From contig NZ_CP077093.1 in NCBI RefSeq assembly GCF_014268755.2, positions 124,001 to 188,000 on the forward strand: a DNA stretch of 64,000 nucleotides. The letters are read 5' to 3'. Position numbers and translations under genes: made by a program. The notes under the pieces were generated by a model. It ran no database searches. It worked only from the letters and a program-made list of their open reading frames with translations, and was not told where the DNA came from. The stretch comes from Pseudomonas vanderleydeniana. GTDB lineage: Bacteria; Pseudomonadota; Gammaproteobacteria; Pseudomonadales; Pseudomonadaceae. Numbering within the stretch: the stretch's first letter is position 1; each line of letters opens with the position of its first letter. This document shows positions 34,926 to 44,754 of the stretch, piece after piece.

Positions 34926-35798
34926 TCAGACGCTGATCGGCAACGCCTCGAAGCGCACCCGCGGGTGCGCGATGCGATCCTGCGCCCGCACCAACTCCAG
35001 CTCGTAGCTGGCGCAGGCCTGGGTTTCCAGCAGCACTTCATGCACCGCCGCCGCAGTGAACTCGAAGGCCGCCACCAGGCTGTCGCCCAGCAGCACCCGG
35101 GCCAGGAACAGGCCGGACGTCAGGTCACCCACGCCGACCGGCTGGCGCGGAAACGCCAACAGCGGCCGACGCAGGTGCCAGCTGCCTTCGGCGGTCACCA
35201 GCAGCATCTCGAAGTGATCCTCGGGCTTGCCCGGATAGGCCAGGTGCTTGACCAGCACCACCTTCGGCCCACGCGCCAGCAGGCTGCGGGCCATCGCCAG
35301 GCAGTCGAACAGCGATTGCGGCGATCGACCGCAAAAGCTGTCCAGTTCCAGTTGGTTGGGGCAAAGAATGTCCGCCTGCGCCACCGCTTCCTGCAGCAGG
35401 AAGTCGCTGACTTCCACCGGCACGCTGCAGCCTTTCTCCGGGTGGCCCATCACCGGGTCGCACAGGTACAGGGCCTTGGGGTTGGCCGCCTTGATCCGCG
35501 CCACGCCGCTGAGAATCGCCCGTCCCTGCGCCGCGCTGCCCAGGTAACCGGACAGCACTGCGTCGCAGTTGCCCAGCTCGCCGATCGCGGCAATGCCTTC
35601 CACCAGCTCCGGGATCCGCTGCGGCGCCAGTACTTCGCCGGCCCACTGGCCGTATTGGGTGTGGTTGGAGAACTGTACGGTGTTCAACGGCCAGACATTC
35701 ACCCCGACCCGCTGCATGGGGAAAACCGCCGCGCCATTGCCGGCATGACCGAAAACCACATGGGACTGAATGGCAAGCAGATGCGGAGTGCGTTTCAT
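34926..35798 (-). CDS. pdxY: Pyridoxal kinase
   Basis: A 290-residue ribokinase-like kinase that phosphorylates pyridoxal in the vitamin B6 salvage pathway. Features are [20 protein letters not shown] at the start, [43 protein letters not shown], and the C-terminal [18 protein letters not shown] holding the catalytic Asp and anion hole. The start at 35798 drops five extra residues and gives the usual family length. Confidence 0.93.
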   Translation of the reverse strand: MKRTPHLLAIQSHVVFGHAGNGAAVFPMQRVGVNVWPLNTVQFSNHTQYGQWAGEVLAPQRIPELVEGIAAIGELGNCDAVLSGYLGSAAQGRAILSGVARIKAANPKALYLCDPVMGHPEKGCSVPVEVSDFLLQEAVAQADILCPNQLELDSFCGRSPQSLFDCLAMARSLLARGPKVVLVKHLAYPGKPEDHFEMLLVTAEGSWHLRRPLLAFPRQPVGVGDLTSGLFLARVLLGDSLVAAFEFTAAAVHEVLLETQACASYELELVRAQDRIAHPRVRFEALPISV

Positions 35799-35912
35799 TC
35801 CAAATTCCAACAAGGCAAAAAGATTCGAGCCACGCAGTATGCGACTAAACAGAGCCTGTACGACAGACCGGCGAGCCAGTTAAGCTGCTCTCAACTTGAT
35901 GGAGTGGCGTTC

Positions 35913-36317
35913 ATGCTGACCCTGGGAAATATGTTCGTGCTGATGTTGCTGGCCACCGGCGCTGCCTGGCTCTGGCACAACCACGGCCTGCGCGAACGGG
36001 CGCTGGAGCGGGTCAAGCAGCATTGCGCCCGGCTGGACCTGGAGCTGCTCGACGGTGCCGTGGCGCTCAAGCGCATCGGCATCGTCCGCGACGCCAACGG
36101 CCGGCGCCGCCTGGCGCGGATCTACCACTTCGAGTTCACCGTCACCGGCGAGCAACGCCACATCGGCACCATCACCCAGTTCGGTGCCCACAGCGCGCAG
36201 ATCGAGCTGCCGCCCTACCCGTTCGAGGTCAAGGCCGAACAGCCGACGGCGGAAATCATCGAACTGAGCCAATGGCGCCAGGATCACCCCAAGGATCACA
36301 GCCAGTCGCGTCACTGA
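35913..36317 (+). CDS. DUF3301 membrane-anchored protein
   Basis: A 134-residue protein with one N-terminal membrane segment (MLTLGNMFVLMLLATGAAWLW) and a cytosolic part containing HCARLDLELLDGAVALKRIG and RRRLARIYHFEFTVTGEQRH, the DUF3301 core. The function of the family is not known. GGAG lies before the ATG at 35913. It is divergent from pdxY and convergent, with four bases between, with the CobW-like gene. Confidence 0.83.
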   Translation: MLTLGNMFVLMLLATGAAWLWHNHGLRERALERVKQHCARLDLELLDGAVALKRIGIVRDANGRRRLARIYHFEFTVTGEQRHIGTITQFGAHSAQIELPPYPFEVKAEQPTAEIIELSQWRQDHPKDHSQSRH

Positions 36318-36321
36318 GCGG

Positions 36322-37296
36322 CTAGCCCAGCCGGCAGGCCAGCATGCCGGCTTTCAACCCCTCGCTGTCTCCCGGTTGGCTGAAGATCAGCTCAAGCCGT
36401 GAGTCCTTGCGCCATTCGCTGGGCTGCCAATCCAGCGGCAAGTTATCCACAGCGTTGCTCGACAGCCAACCGACGGGACTGTGGATAACCAGCTTGGCCC
36501 TCAGCCAGTCCAGGCCGGCCAGCCAGCGCGCAATCCGCTCCGGGTCCAACTGCTGGCTGGGGTGCCAGCGCCAACCGATGCTCCAGTTACCCTCCTGTGC
36601 ATGTTCCTGGCAGATCGGTTGGGTCGGGTCGGTCCACAGCGCTGGCAGTGTCAAGCCCGCCGATGCTGGCGGCAGCACGCCCGCCGGGCCCGGTTCATTC
36701 GCTCCGGCTGGCGGCAGGACCAGCAGCTCGTGCAGCTCCAGCGCGCCCTGTTCGGTCCAGCGTAGCGGGCCATCCGGCAAGCGCGCCACGACCTGCGCAC
36801 GCTCGACCTCGCTCAACCCTTGCGACTTGTTCAACAGCAGCAGGCCGGCCTGCGCCAGCGCCTCCTGCTGCGAGGCCGGCAGCGGTTTGCCCGCGGCCAG
36901 GGCCTGTGCATCCAGCACCATCACGCAAGGCTGCAGGGCCAGAACCCCGAGCCACGGCGCTGCCGCCAGTTGCCGCAGGATCTGCACCGGATGGCCAAGG
37001 CCGGAAGGTTCGATGAACAACCGGTCGGGCCGGGCCTTGCGCAACAGCCGGCCCAGGCCGACCTGGAACGGCGCACCGTTGACGCAGCACACGCAACCGC
37101 CAGCCACTTCGCCCAGTGCGATACCATCATCGGCGCGAGTCAGCAGCGCGGCATCCAGGCCGATCTGGCCGAACTCGTTGATCAGCACCGCCCAGCGTTC
37201 GCCTTGAGGCTTCTGCGCCAGCAGGTGACGGATCAGGCTGGTCTTGCCGGCACCGAGGGGACCGGCGATGACATGCGTGGGAATGTTCTGCAACAT
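36322..37296 (-). CDS. COG0523 GTPase (CobW/P47K family metallochaperone)
   Basis: A 324-residue G3E-family GTPase thought to deliver a metal, often zinc. The P-loop is GPLGAGKTSLIRHLL at residues 12-26 and the metal-binding motif GGCVCC follows at about residues 67-72, with FIEPSGLGHP as the Walker B region and LLLNKSQG as the guanine-specificity motif. The C-terminal domain is diverged and shorter than in ZigA. It lies at the edge of the zinc island but has no visible Zur box of its own. Two perfect DnaA boxes sit inside the 3' part. Confidence 0.86.
   Translation of the reverse strand: MLQNIPTHVIAGPLGAGKTSLIRHLLAQKPQGERWAVLINEFGQIGLDAALLTRADDGIALGEVAGGCVCCVNGAPFQVGLGRLLRKARPDRLFIEPSGLGHPVQILRQLAAAPWLGVLALQPCVMVLDAQALAAGKPLPASQQEALAQAGLLLLNKSQGLSEVERAQVVARLPDGPLRWTEQGALELHELLVLPPAGANEPGPAGVLPPASAGLTLPALWTDPTQPICQEHAQEGNWSIGWRWHPSQQLDPERIARWLAGLDWLRAKLVIHSPVGWLSSNAVDNLPLDWQPSEWRKDSRLELIFSQPGDSEGLKAGMLACRLG
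36443..36488. repeat. Inverted pair of perfect DnaA boxes inside the COG0523 gene
   Basis: TTATCCACA at 36443-36451 and its complement TGTGGATAA at 36480-36488 face each other 28 bases apart. They are read in different frames of the gene (encoding AVDN and VIHS), so protein sequence does not force both. Confidence 0.6.
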
Positions 37297-37328
37297 AAGC
37301 GGGCCGACAGGTCTGAAGAGGTGGGTAA

Positions 37329-37688
37329 ATGATGCGGTCGATGGGCCTGGCGCTGCTACTGGCGCTGGCTTCGAACCAGGCGCTGGCGCAGGCCTGCGTG
37401 GTCCACAGCCATGGCGAACGGCTCGACGTGAAGGTCTGCCAGGAGAATGTGAGTATCCCGGCCAAGCTGTTCAACGACGGCTTCTGCCAGCCGAGCCTGG
37501 CGGGGCAGAAAGTCGAGGTCGAATACGTCGAGCAGTGCCCGGGCGGTTCATTCGGTGTCTGCCGCAACGCCCAGGTTGCCAATATGCCCTACCGGCAGAA
37601 TATTCACTATTACGGCGTGGCGACGGATGCGGCGTATCTCAAGCCGTTTTGCGAAGGCCAGAGCGGCGGGCAGTGGCAGGCGCCCTGA
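37329..37688 (+). CDS. Small secreted cysteine-rich protein, function unknown
   Basis: A 119-residue protein with a signal peptide (MMRSMGLALLLALASNQALA). The mature part carries six cysteines (ACVVHS, KVCQEN, GFCQPS, EQCPGG, GVCRNA, PFCEGQ), suggesting disulfides in the periplasm. No domain is recognised. It is divergent from the COG0523 gene with 32 bases between and a GAGGTG ribosome site. The position beside a metallochaperone invites, but does not prove, a role in metal handling. Confidence 0.7.
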   Translation: MMRSMGLALLLALASNQALAQACVVHSHGERLDVKVCQENVSIPAKLFNDGFCQPSLAGQKVEVEYVEQCPGGSFGVCRNAQVANMPYRQNIHYYGVATDAAYLKPFCEGQSGGQWQAP

Positions 37689-37714
37689 GCAGGGCTGGGG
37701 ATTGATGGCGCCTG

Positions 37715-37784
37715 CTTCGCGGATGAATCCTGCTCCCACAAGGTACAAGCCCGACGCAGTCACTGCGGGAGCTGGATTCACCGA
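37715..37784. repeat. Degenerate REP pair, GGATGAATCC class
   Basis: CTTCGCGGATGAATCCTGCT (from 37715, continuing CCCACAAGG) and a weaker mirror copy around 37764-37784 (CGGGAGCTGGATTCACCGA) form a decayed REPIN between two convergent genes. Confidence 0.65.
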
Positions 37785-37847
37785 TACGTCGGACCGCCGC
37801 GAAAGCACCAGTACAGAAACCACCGCCTTCCGATCCGGCGCCTCAAC

Positions 37848-38497
37848 TCAGGCCAACCAATCCAGCGTCAGGATCAACCGCCGCTCGCCTGTCGCCACCT
37901 GCGGTGAACGATGCACCAGGCCGAAGCCCTCGTTGCCCTGCCAGCGCTCGCCCTTGAGCAAGGCCACTGCACCGCTGTCCAGTTGATGGATCGAGCCGGC
38001 GTCCATCGGTTCCGCCGTCGGGCTGCCCAGTTGCCGGCGATCCATCGCCCCTTCCGCCAGCCATTCACTGCCTGCACCGGCGTAGGTGGTGATCAGCCTG
38101 ACCGGCACATGGTCGACGTGAAACCGCGGGCACATCGCCTTGTCCAGCACCCGCAGGCGCACGCCGATCCGCCGCGCGCCGAGCAGGCAGGCATAGGCGC
38201 CGACCAGCCAGGACACGTCGCTGATGAAGCCTTCGTAGCCCTCCAGGTCGCTGAACCCCGAGGCCAGCCCCTGCAGTTGGGGGAGGCTCTCGTCATCCGG
38301 CATTTCCAGGCTCAGCGACTCCGCCAGCGGCTCGCCCAGCGACAGCAGCAAGTGGGCGAAGTCGGCGATATGGCTGGGCAGGCGGCGCTGCCAGACCGCC
38401 AGGTTCACGCCGTCCTCGAGGATCTCGCCGAGCACTGTCGGGGCCTCACCCTCGATCTGGCGAACCGGCGGTAGCGCCTGCAGGCGCGGCGCCAACA

Positions 38498-38498
<1 letters not shown>
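37848..38498 (-). CDS. DUF1826 protein of the zinc-starvation operon
   Basis: A 216-residue soluble protein of family DUF1826, matching PA5534 as I recall it. A core motif MCPRFHVDHVPVRLITTYAG near residue 122 carries a His-x-Asp-His arrangement reminiscent of a metal site, and RLILTLDWLA closes the protein. No activity is known. Its ATG touches the zigA stop codon, so it is the third gene of dksA2-zigA-DUF1826, and it should share the Zur control of that operon. Confidence 0.85.
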
Positions 38499-39709
<1,211 letters not shown>

Positions 39710-39736
39710 GGTGGGTTCCTCATCAGGTCGGCTGGG

Positions 39737-40141
39737 TCACAACGCCCGTTTATGGCGCTCGCGCAGCTCTTCACGTTCTTTGGCTTCGATGCACAGGGTG
39801 GCGGTGGGCCGCAGCAGCAGGCGCTTGAGGCCGATCGGTTCGCCGGTCTCGCGGCACCAGCCGTATTCACCACGGGCCAGGCAGTCGAGGGTCTGGTCGA
39901 TCTTGTCGAGCAGCTTCTTCTCCCGCTCCAGCAGGCGCAGTTGCCACTGGCGCTGCTCCTCGGCACTGCCGATGTCCGCCGGATCGCTGTTGGGTTCCTG
40001 CTCGCGCAGCACGACGAACTCGCCGCTGATGCGCTCCTGCAGCTCACGTCGCTGCTGCAGCAGCAGCTCGCGGAAAAAATCCTGCTGGGCATCGTTCATG
40101 TAGTCCGCCTCGGGCTGGGCGAGCAATTCGTCTTCAGTCAT
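39737..40141 (-). CDS. dksA2: Zinc-independent DksA paralogue
   Basis: A 134-residue RNA-polymerase-binding regulator that replaces DksA in the ppGpp response during zinc starvation. The coiled coil has the tip acidic residues (EPNSDPADIGSAEEQRQWQL). The zinc-finger region reads YGWCRETGEPIGLKRLLLRP-TATLCIEAKE, so only two of the four canonical cysteines remain (Cys-x2-Thr and Cys-x2-Ala). That is the known signature of the zinc-free DksA2. It is first in its operon and starts 29 bases from a perfect Zur box. Confidence 0.93.
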   Translation of the reverse strand: MTEDELLAQPEADYMNDAQQDFFRELLLQQRRELQERISGEFVVLREQEPNSDPADIGSAEEQRQWQLRLLEREKKLLDKIDQTLDCLARGEYGWCRETGEPIGLKRLLLRPTATLCIEAKEREELRERHKRAL

Positions 40142-40170
40142 GGAGAGGTCGCCGTTGGGGATTTATTTAA

Positions 40171-40185
40171 TGTTATATTATAACA
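40171..40185. promoter_or_regulatory. Zur box upstream of dksA2
   Basis: TGTTATATTATAACA is a perfect 7+1+7 palindrome matching the Zur consensus GTTATAnTATAAC. It lies 29 bases before the dksA2 start and 74 bases before the divergent secreted-protein gene, so it may control both. Confidence 0.88.
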
Positions 40186-40259
40186 ATGCATTTTAGCCAA
40201 TCCCTGCTTGCCCCCGACGACGAAGGGGGTGATGCTGGAACCGATCCGATCCCTTGAGA

Positions 40260-40655
40260 ATGCCGATGCGCCCTACCCTGAAGCACGCGTTGCCGAGCCT
40301 GCTGTCGAGCCTGTTGCTGTGCGCCACCGGCGCCTCGGCCCAGGTCCCCGGCCCCTTGGCCAACTGCACCCGCAGCGCCGCCCTGCTGGCGTGCAAGGAC
40401 GCCGCCGGCAACGCCTATGGCGTCGCCACGGTGGGCAAGACGATCTACCTGCAAGGGTTCGAAGTGATCGGCAAACGCTACTGGGCACAGACCAGCAGCC
40501 GCTACGGACAACTGACCTTCTTCACCGGCATCGCCTCGGATGGCGAGGTCTGGGTGGGTTACAGCCGGCGGGTGGGATGGACCACGGTGAACCGCTTTTC
40601 CAGCTCCGGCGGGCTGAGCAGGAAATTCACCTGTGATCGGTTGGTAGGCTGCTGA
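40260..40655 (+). CDS. Small secreted protein, function unknown (PA5537 position)
   Basis: A 131-residue protein with a signal peptide (MPMRPTLKHALPSLLSSLLL, cut after ASAQ). The mature domain carries four cysteines (NCTRS, ACKDA, FTCDR, GCstop) and several aromatic residues. No domain is recognised. It occupies the place of PA5537 between dksA2 and the amidase and faces the Zur box. The start is uncertain: ATG at 40260 or 40266, or TTG at 40254. No clear ribosome site is present. Confidence 0.65.
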   Translation: MPMRPTLKHALPSLLSSLLLCATGASAQVPGPLANCTRSAALLACKDAAGNAYGVATVGKTIYLQGFEVIGKRYWAQTSSRYGQLTFFTGIASDGEVWVGYSRRVGWTTVNRFSSSGGLSRKFTCDRLVGC

Positions 40656-40699
40656 GCAGAGCCTGAGGCTCCCGATGAAGTGGCCAGGACACTCTGTGG

Positions 40700-40922
40700 T
40701 TGTGGCGAGCGGGCTTGCCCGCGTTGGGCCGTGAAACGGCCCCAAACCCAGGCAACTCGGCCTATCGGTTAGACCGCGCTGGCTGGTTTTACGGCTGCTT
40801 TGCAGCCGAGCGCGGCGGTGCGGCGTCCCGACGAGCCCGCTCGCCACAGAGTTGTGCTAAGCCAGCACCTCGTCTGGTTGCTGCTGCGGTGCGGCGTTCC
40901 GACAAGCCCGCTTGCCACAACA
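40700..40922. repeat. Cluster of three REP elements
   Basis: TTGTGGCGAGCGGGCTTGCC (from 40700, continuing CGCG) is followed by two partly decayed copies in the opposite sense, ACGAGCCCGCTCGCCACA (near 40831-40848) and GACAAGCCCGCTTGCCACAA (near 40901-40920). The last two are preceded by similar GGTGCGGCGT sequence, suggesting local duplication. No gene is seen here. Confidence 0.75.
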
Positions 40923-40951
40923 AGCCCCATTCACTACACCACAACGAGACA

Positions 40952-42184
40952 CTAGACCACGACCTCACCCGCCTGCTGCTGGCGCCAGGCGATGTAGCTG
41001 TCCTGCGGCGGGTTCTTCTCGAAGTAGGTCTTCAGGCCCTGGAACAGCCCATCGGCGATCGCCTGCTGGTGCCGGGCGGTGACCAGGCGCTGGCTATCGC
41101 GCACGTTGGAAATGAAGCCGGTCTCAACCAGGATCGATGGCACGTCCGGTGACTTGAGCACGGCGAAGCCGGCCTGTTCGACGCGCTTCTGGTGCAGGGT
41201 GGTGATGCCCTCCAGGCTGCCGAGCACGGTGTGCCCCAGTTGTAGGCTGGCGGCGATGGTCGCGTTCATCGACATGTCGAGAATCACCCCGGCCAGCATC
41301 GGGTCCTTGTCCTTGAGGTTGAGCAGGCTCTGCGCGCCGATCAGGTCGGCGCCGTTCTCGCGCTGGGCCATGAAGCGCGCGGTGGTCGAGGTCGCGCCAC
41401 CCTCCGACAGGCAGTAGACCGAAGCCCCGGATGCGGTGATCCGTGGCGCCGCATCGGCGTGCACCGAGATGAACATGTCGGCGTTGTGCTTGCGCGAGAA
41501 CTCGACGCGCTTGCGCAGCGGCACGAAGAAGTCGTCGTTGCGCACCAGGCGCACATCGAAGCCCTTCTCGCGCTTGAGCCGCTTGGCCAGGAGCTGGGCG
41601 ATGGACAGCACCACATCCTTCTCGCGCTGGCCCTTGGACCCCACCGCACCCGGGTCCTTGCCACCGTGCCCGGGGTCGACCACCACCATGATGTCGCGCT
41701 TGGGGTGGGCCTTGCCCGGTGCCGGCTCATGCCGGGCCTGCGGTGCTGCCGCCGCTGCGGCCAGGGCCTGGGGCGGCGTGGCGGCGCTGCCGTTGCTGGC
41801 CAGGTCGAGCACCAGCCGATGACCCTGGCCGTCGCCGGGCGGCAGCAGGAAGCTGGTCAACTGCACCGGGTTGGCCAGGTCGAGGACGATCCGCGTATCG
41901 CCCTTGCCGAAATGCCCCGAACGGATCGAGCGGATCACCGTGTTCTTCAGGGCCAACTGGCTGAAGTCCCCCGTCAGCTTCGCCCCGCTCAGGTCGATGA
42001 TCAGCCGCTCCGGCGCGGCCAGGGAAAACGTCTTGTACTGCACCGGGCCACTGAGATCGAGCACCAGGCGCAGCTTGTCGCCGGAACGCCACAGCCGGGC
42101 ATTCTGGATCTGTGCCGCCGACACACCCAGCGGGATAAAGGCCGCACTGGCCAGCAGGAAGTTGAGTAATTGACGTCTATGCAT
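40952..42184 (-). CDS. amiA: N-acetylmuramoyl-L-alanine amidase with AMIN domain
   Basis: A 410-residue periplasmic zinc amidase that cuts the peptide from glycan strands during cell separation. The N-terminus MHRRQLLNFLLASAAFIPLG is a twin-arginine type signal. The AMIN domain (about 30-160) begins IQNARLWRSGDKLRLVLDLS. The Amidase_3 catalytic domain (about 190-395) has the zinc ligands in VVDPGHGGKDPGAVG and MFISVHADAA, and the catalytic glutamate in LVETGFISN. The start at 42184 gives the twin-arginine signal and excludes the upstream Zur box. It sits divergently across the box from folE2, as PA5538 does. Confidence 0.9.
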   Translation of the reverse strand: MHRRQLLNFLLASAAFIPLGVSAAQIQNARLWRSGDKLRLVLDLSGPVQYKTFSLAAPERLIIDLSGAKLTGDFSQLALKNTVIRSIRSGHFGKGDTRIVLDLANPVQLTSFLLPPGDGQGHRLVLDLASNGSAATPPQALAAAAAAPQARHEPAPGKAHPKRDIMVVVDPGHGGKDPGAVGSKGQREKDVVLSIAQLLAKRLKREKGFDVRLVRNDDFFVPLRKRVEFSRKHNADMFISVHADAAPRITASGASVYCLSEGGATSTTARFMAQRENGADLIGAQSLLNLKDKDPMLAGVILDMSMNATIAASLQLGHTVLGSLEGITTLHQKRVEQAGFAVLKSPDVPSILVETGFISNVRDSQRLVTARHQQAIADGLFQGLKTYFEKNPPQDSYIAWRQQQAGEVVV

Positions 42185-42269
42185 GAACCGATAACCACAA
42201 ATTGAGGGAGCGTCCCTGCTCGATATGGCTGTGTAGAGCCCTGGCAAAAAAAGGCTTCGTCGAATCAAT

Positions 42270-42284
42270 TGTTATAATATAACA
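42270..42284. promoter_or_regulatory. Zur box between amiA and folE2
   Basis: TGTTATAATATAACA is a perfect 7+1+7 palindrome, the same sequence as the first box apart from the centre. It lies 32 bases before the folE2 start and 86 bases from the amidase start. Confidence 0.9.
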
Positions 42285-42315
42285 TGACATTTTATTTCCA
42301 ACGATGGACCTGCTC

Positions 42316-43212
42316 ATGAACGCGTTGACGCTGCCGGATATCGCCGCGCAGTCATCCCGGCAAGCCTTGCCCCTTGAGTGGGTGGGCATGTGCGGCATTG
42401 CTCTACCTGTCGCAATCGACGGCCAGCGCCTCAGCGCCACAGCCGACGCCGGGGTCAGCCTCGACGACGGTGAAGCGCGAGGCATTCACATGTCACGCCT
42501 GTACCTGGCCCTGGAGCGCCTGCAACAGCAGGACCTGACGCCGGCGCTGATCCGCGATGTCCTGCAACAATTCCTCGACAGCCATGACGGGCTGTCCAGC
42601 AGTGCCTACCTGCGCATCCACACCGACCTGCTGCTCAAGCGCCCGGCGCTGGTCAGTCCGCTGGCTGGCTGGAAAACCTATCCCGTCAGTGTGTTAGCCG
42701 AACTGAAAGGCGGAGTGTTCCACGTGGAACTTAAAATTGACGTGGCCTACTCCTCCACCTGCCCGTGCTCGGCCGCCCTCGCCCGCCAGTTGATCCAGCA
42801 GCAGTTCAACCAGGACTTCGCCAACCAGCCACTGGACCCTGGCAAGGTGCTGAACTGGCTCGGCAGTACCCAAGGCATCGTCGCTACGCCTCATAGCCAG
42901 CGCAGCATTGCACACCTGCAAATCCGGCTTGATGAAACAACGTATCGGTTTCCCTTCGAGGACCTGATCAATGCAGCCGAGGCCTCACTCGGCACCGCCG
43001 TGCAGACCGCCGTGAAACGTGCCGACGAGCAGGCCTTTGCCCTCGCCAATGGCCAGAACCTGATGTTCTGCGAAGACGCGGCACGCCGCCTGAACCTGGC
43101 GCTCCAGCGGTCGGACGCGGTGCAGGGTTTCCAGCTGCGAGTGGTCCACGCCGAAAGCCTGCACGCCCATGACGCCGTGGCCGAGAGCCGCTGGAACTGG
43201 AGGCCGGCATGA
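42316..43212 (+). CDS. folE2: GTP cyclohydrolase FolE2 (type IB)
   Basis: The first enzyme of folate synthesis in a form that does not need zinc, converting GTP to dihydroneopterin triphosphate. The 298-residue protein carries the family motifs GIHMSRLYLAL near residue 57 and the active-site cysteine in YSSTCPCSAALARQL near residue 147, plus RSIAHLQIRL. The ATG at 42316 gives the usual MNALTLPDIAAQ beginning; an in-frame ATG at 42304 is possible. It leads the large operon under the Zur box and overlaps the next gene by four bases. Confidence 0.93.
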   Translation: MNALTLPDIAAQSSRQALPLEWVGMCGIALPVAIDGQRLSATADAGVSLDDGEARGIHMSRLYLALERLQQQDLTPALIRDVLQQFLDSHDGLSSSAYLRIHTDLLLKRPALVSPLAGWKTYPVSVLAELKGGVFHVELKIDVAYSSTCPCSAALARQLIQQQFNQDFANQPLDPGKVLNWLGSTQGIVATPHSQRSIAHLQIRLDETTYRFPFEDLINAAEASLGTAVQTAVKRADEQAFALANGQNLMFCEDAARRLNLALQRSDAVQGFQLRVVHAESLHAHDAVAESRWNWRPA

Positions 43213-43877
43213 TCCGCTGCCAGGCCCTGCGCTGGGGCCCGCCCGGCCAGCCGCTGACGCCAGCGGTGGATTTCGAACTGGCGACCGGCAGCCTGACGGC
43301 GGTGATCGGTGCCAACGGCACCGGCAAGAGCAGCCTGCTGAAAGTCCTCGCCGGGTTGCAGAAACCGCTGGCCGGCAAGGTGCACCTGGATGTTCCACGC
43401 CGCGGCGGCTTGTCGTTCCTGCCGCAACAGCAGCACCTCGACCGCCAGTTCCCGATCAACCTGCAGGAACTGGTGGCTGCCGGACTCTGGGGTATCAAGC
43501 TGACGCCAGCTCAGCGTAACGAACGCCTGCAGGCGGTGATCGCCGACTGGAATCTCGCCGGCCTGGAGCAACGACCGTTGATGGCCTTGTCCGGTGGTCA
43601 ACTGCAACGTGCCCTGCTCGCCCGCCTGAGCCTGGCCGAAGCACCGCTGCTGTTGCTCGACGAACCCCACGCCGCGCTCGACGAGGAAGGCCAGGCGCTG
43701 CTGTGGGAGCACATCCATGCCTGGCACGCGGCGGGGCGCACCCTGGTGGTGGTCTGTCATGACCTCGCCGCCGTCCGCCAGCACATTCCCGATGCCTTAA
43801 GGATCAAGGACAGCGGTTGCCTCCTCGCGCCAAGCCGCGAGCTGATCGTGCAACAACCGATCACGCAGGTGGCCTGA
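43209..43877 (+). CDS. Metal ABC transporter ATP-binding protein (zinc/manganese type)
   Basis: A 222-residue cytoplasmic ATPase of the ZnuC/AztA group. Walker A is IGANGTGKSSLLKVLAGL near residue 32, the signature LSGGQLQRALLARL near 132, and Walker B LLLLDEPHAALDEEG near 151, followed by the H-loop VVVCHDLAAV. ATGA overlaps link it to folE2 and to the permease. Shorter than classic ZnuC and without a histidine tail. Confidence 0.9.
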   Translation: MIRCQALRWGPPGQPLTPAVDFELATGSLTAVIGANGTGKSSLLKVLAGLQKPLAGKVHLDVPRRGGLSFLPQQQHLDRQFPINLQELVAAGLWGIKLTPAQRNERLQAVIADWNLAGLEQRPLMALSGGQLQRALLARLSLAEAPLLLLDEPHAALDEEGQALLWEHIHAWHAAGRTLVVVCHDLAAVRQHIPDALRIKDSGCLLAPSRELIVQQPITQVA

Positions 43878-44743
43878 TGGTGATGTTCGTCCAACACCTG
43901 TGGCAACCCTTCCACGACTTCGTTTTCATGCGCCGCGCCCTGCTCGGTGGCCTGGTCCTGGCCTGCAGCACCGCGCCGCTGGGGGTGTTCCTGATCCTGC
44001 GACGCATGAGCCTGATCGGTGACGCGGTGGCTCACGGTATCCTGCCCGGGGCCGCCATCGGCTTCTGGATCGCCGGCCTGAGCCTGCCAGCACTGACCCT
44101 CGGCGGCCTCGGGGCCGGCATGGGCATGGCCGGTCTGTCGGCCTGGATCACCCGCCGCACCGGCCTGCGCGAAGACGCCAGCCTGGCGGCGATCTATCCG
44201 ATCTCACTGGCCAGCGGCGTGTTGCTGCTGGGCATCGCCGGCAAGCGCCTGGACCTCCTGCACCTGCTGTTCGGTTCGGCGCTGGCAGTGGACGGTCCGA
44301 CCCTGACCGGCATGCTCTGGGTCTGCGGTGTCAGCCTGCTGCTGCTCGCGGCGATCTACCGGCCACTGATGCTCGACACCCTCGACCCCCTGTTCCTGCA
44401 AACCGTCAGCCGTCTCGGCCCGCTGGCCCACGGGGTGTTCCTGACCCTGGTGGTGCTCAACCTGGTGATCGGGTTCCAGGCCATCGGCGCGCTGATGGTG
44501 GTCGGCCTGATGATGCTGCCGGCGATCGCCTCGCGCTTCTGGAGTCGCCGCCTGCCGGTGCTGATGCTGATCGCCGCGTTGCTCGGCTGCATTTCGGTCA
44601 GCGTCGGCCTGCTGCTGTCGTTCTACTACTCGCAGCCCAGCGGCCCGGCCATCGTGCTGGTCGCCGGTTGCCTGTACCTGCTGTCCGTGGTCTTCGGTCC
44701 GGTGCACGGGCTGTTGCGCCGCCCGCCCCTGCCATCCCAATGA
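43877..44743 (+). CDS. Metal ABC transporter permease (ZnuB-like)
   Basis: A 288-residue inner-membrane protein with eight or nine helices, of the ABC-3 family. Conserved features are LRRMSLIGDAVAHGILPGAAIGF (residues 38-60), the LREDASLAAIYPISLASGVLL stretch and the ATPase-contact VGFQAIGALMVVGLMMLPAI. The TGATG overlap with the upstream ATPase implies coupled translation. The partner SBP gene starts 12 bases after the stop. Confidence 0.9.
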   Translation: MVMFVQHLWQPFHDFVFMRRALLGGLVLACSTAPLGVFLILRRMSLIGDAVAHGILPGAAIGFWIAGLSLPALTLGGLGAGMGMAGLSAWITRRTGLREDASLAAIYPISLASGVLLLGIAGKRLDLLHLLFGSALAVDGPTLTGMLWVCGVSLLLLAAIYRPLMLDTLDPLFLQTVSRLGPLAHGVFLTLVVLNLVIGFQAIGALMVVGLMMLPAIASRFWSRRLPVLMLIAALLGCISVSVGLLLSFYYSQPSGPAIVLVAGCLYLLSVVFGPVHGLLRRPPLPSQ

Positions 44744-44754
44744 GGTGTCACCCG

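Noticed and set aside
34830..36317. 495-residue frame that includes the DUF3301 protein
   Set aside because: Only the last 134 residues match the family; the upstream part is antisense to pdxY and includes REP sequence.
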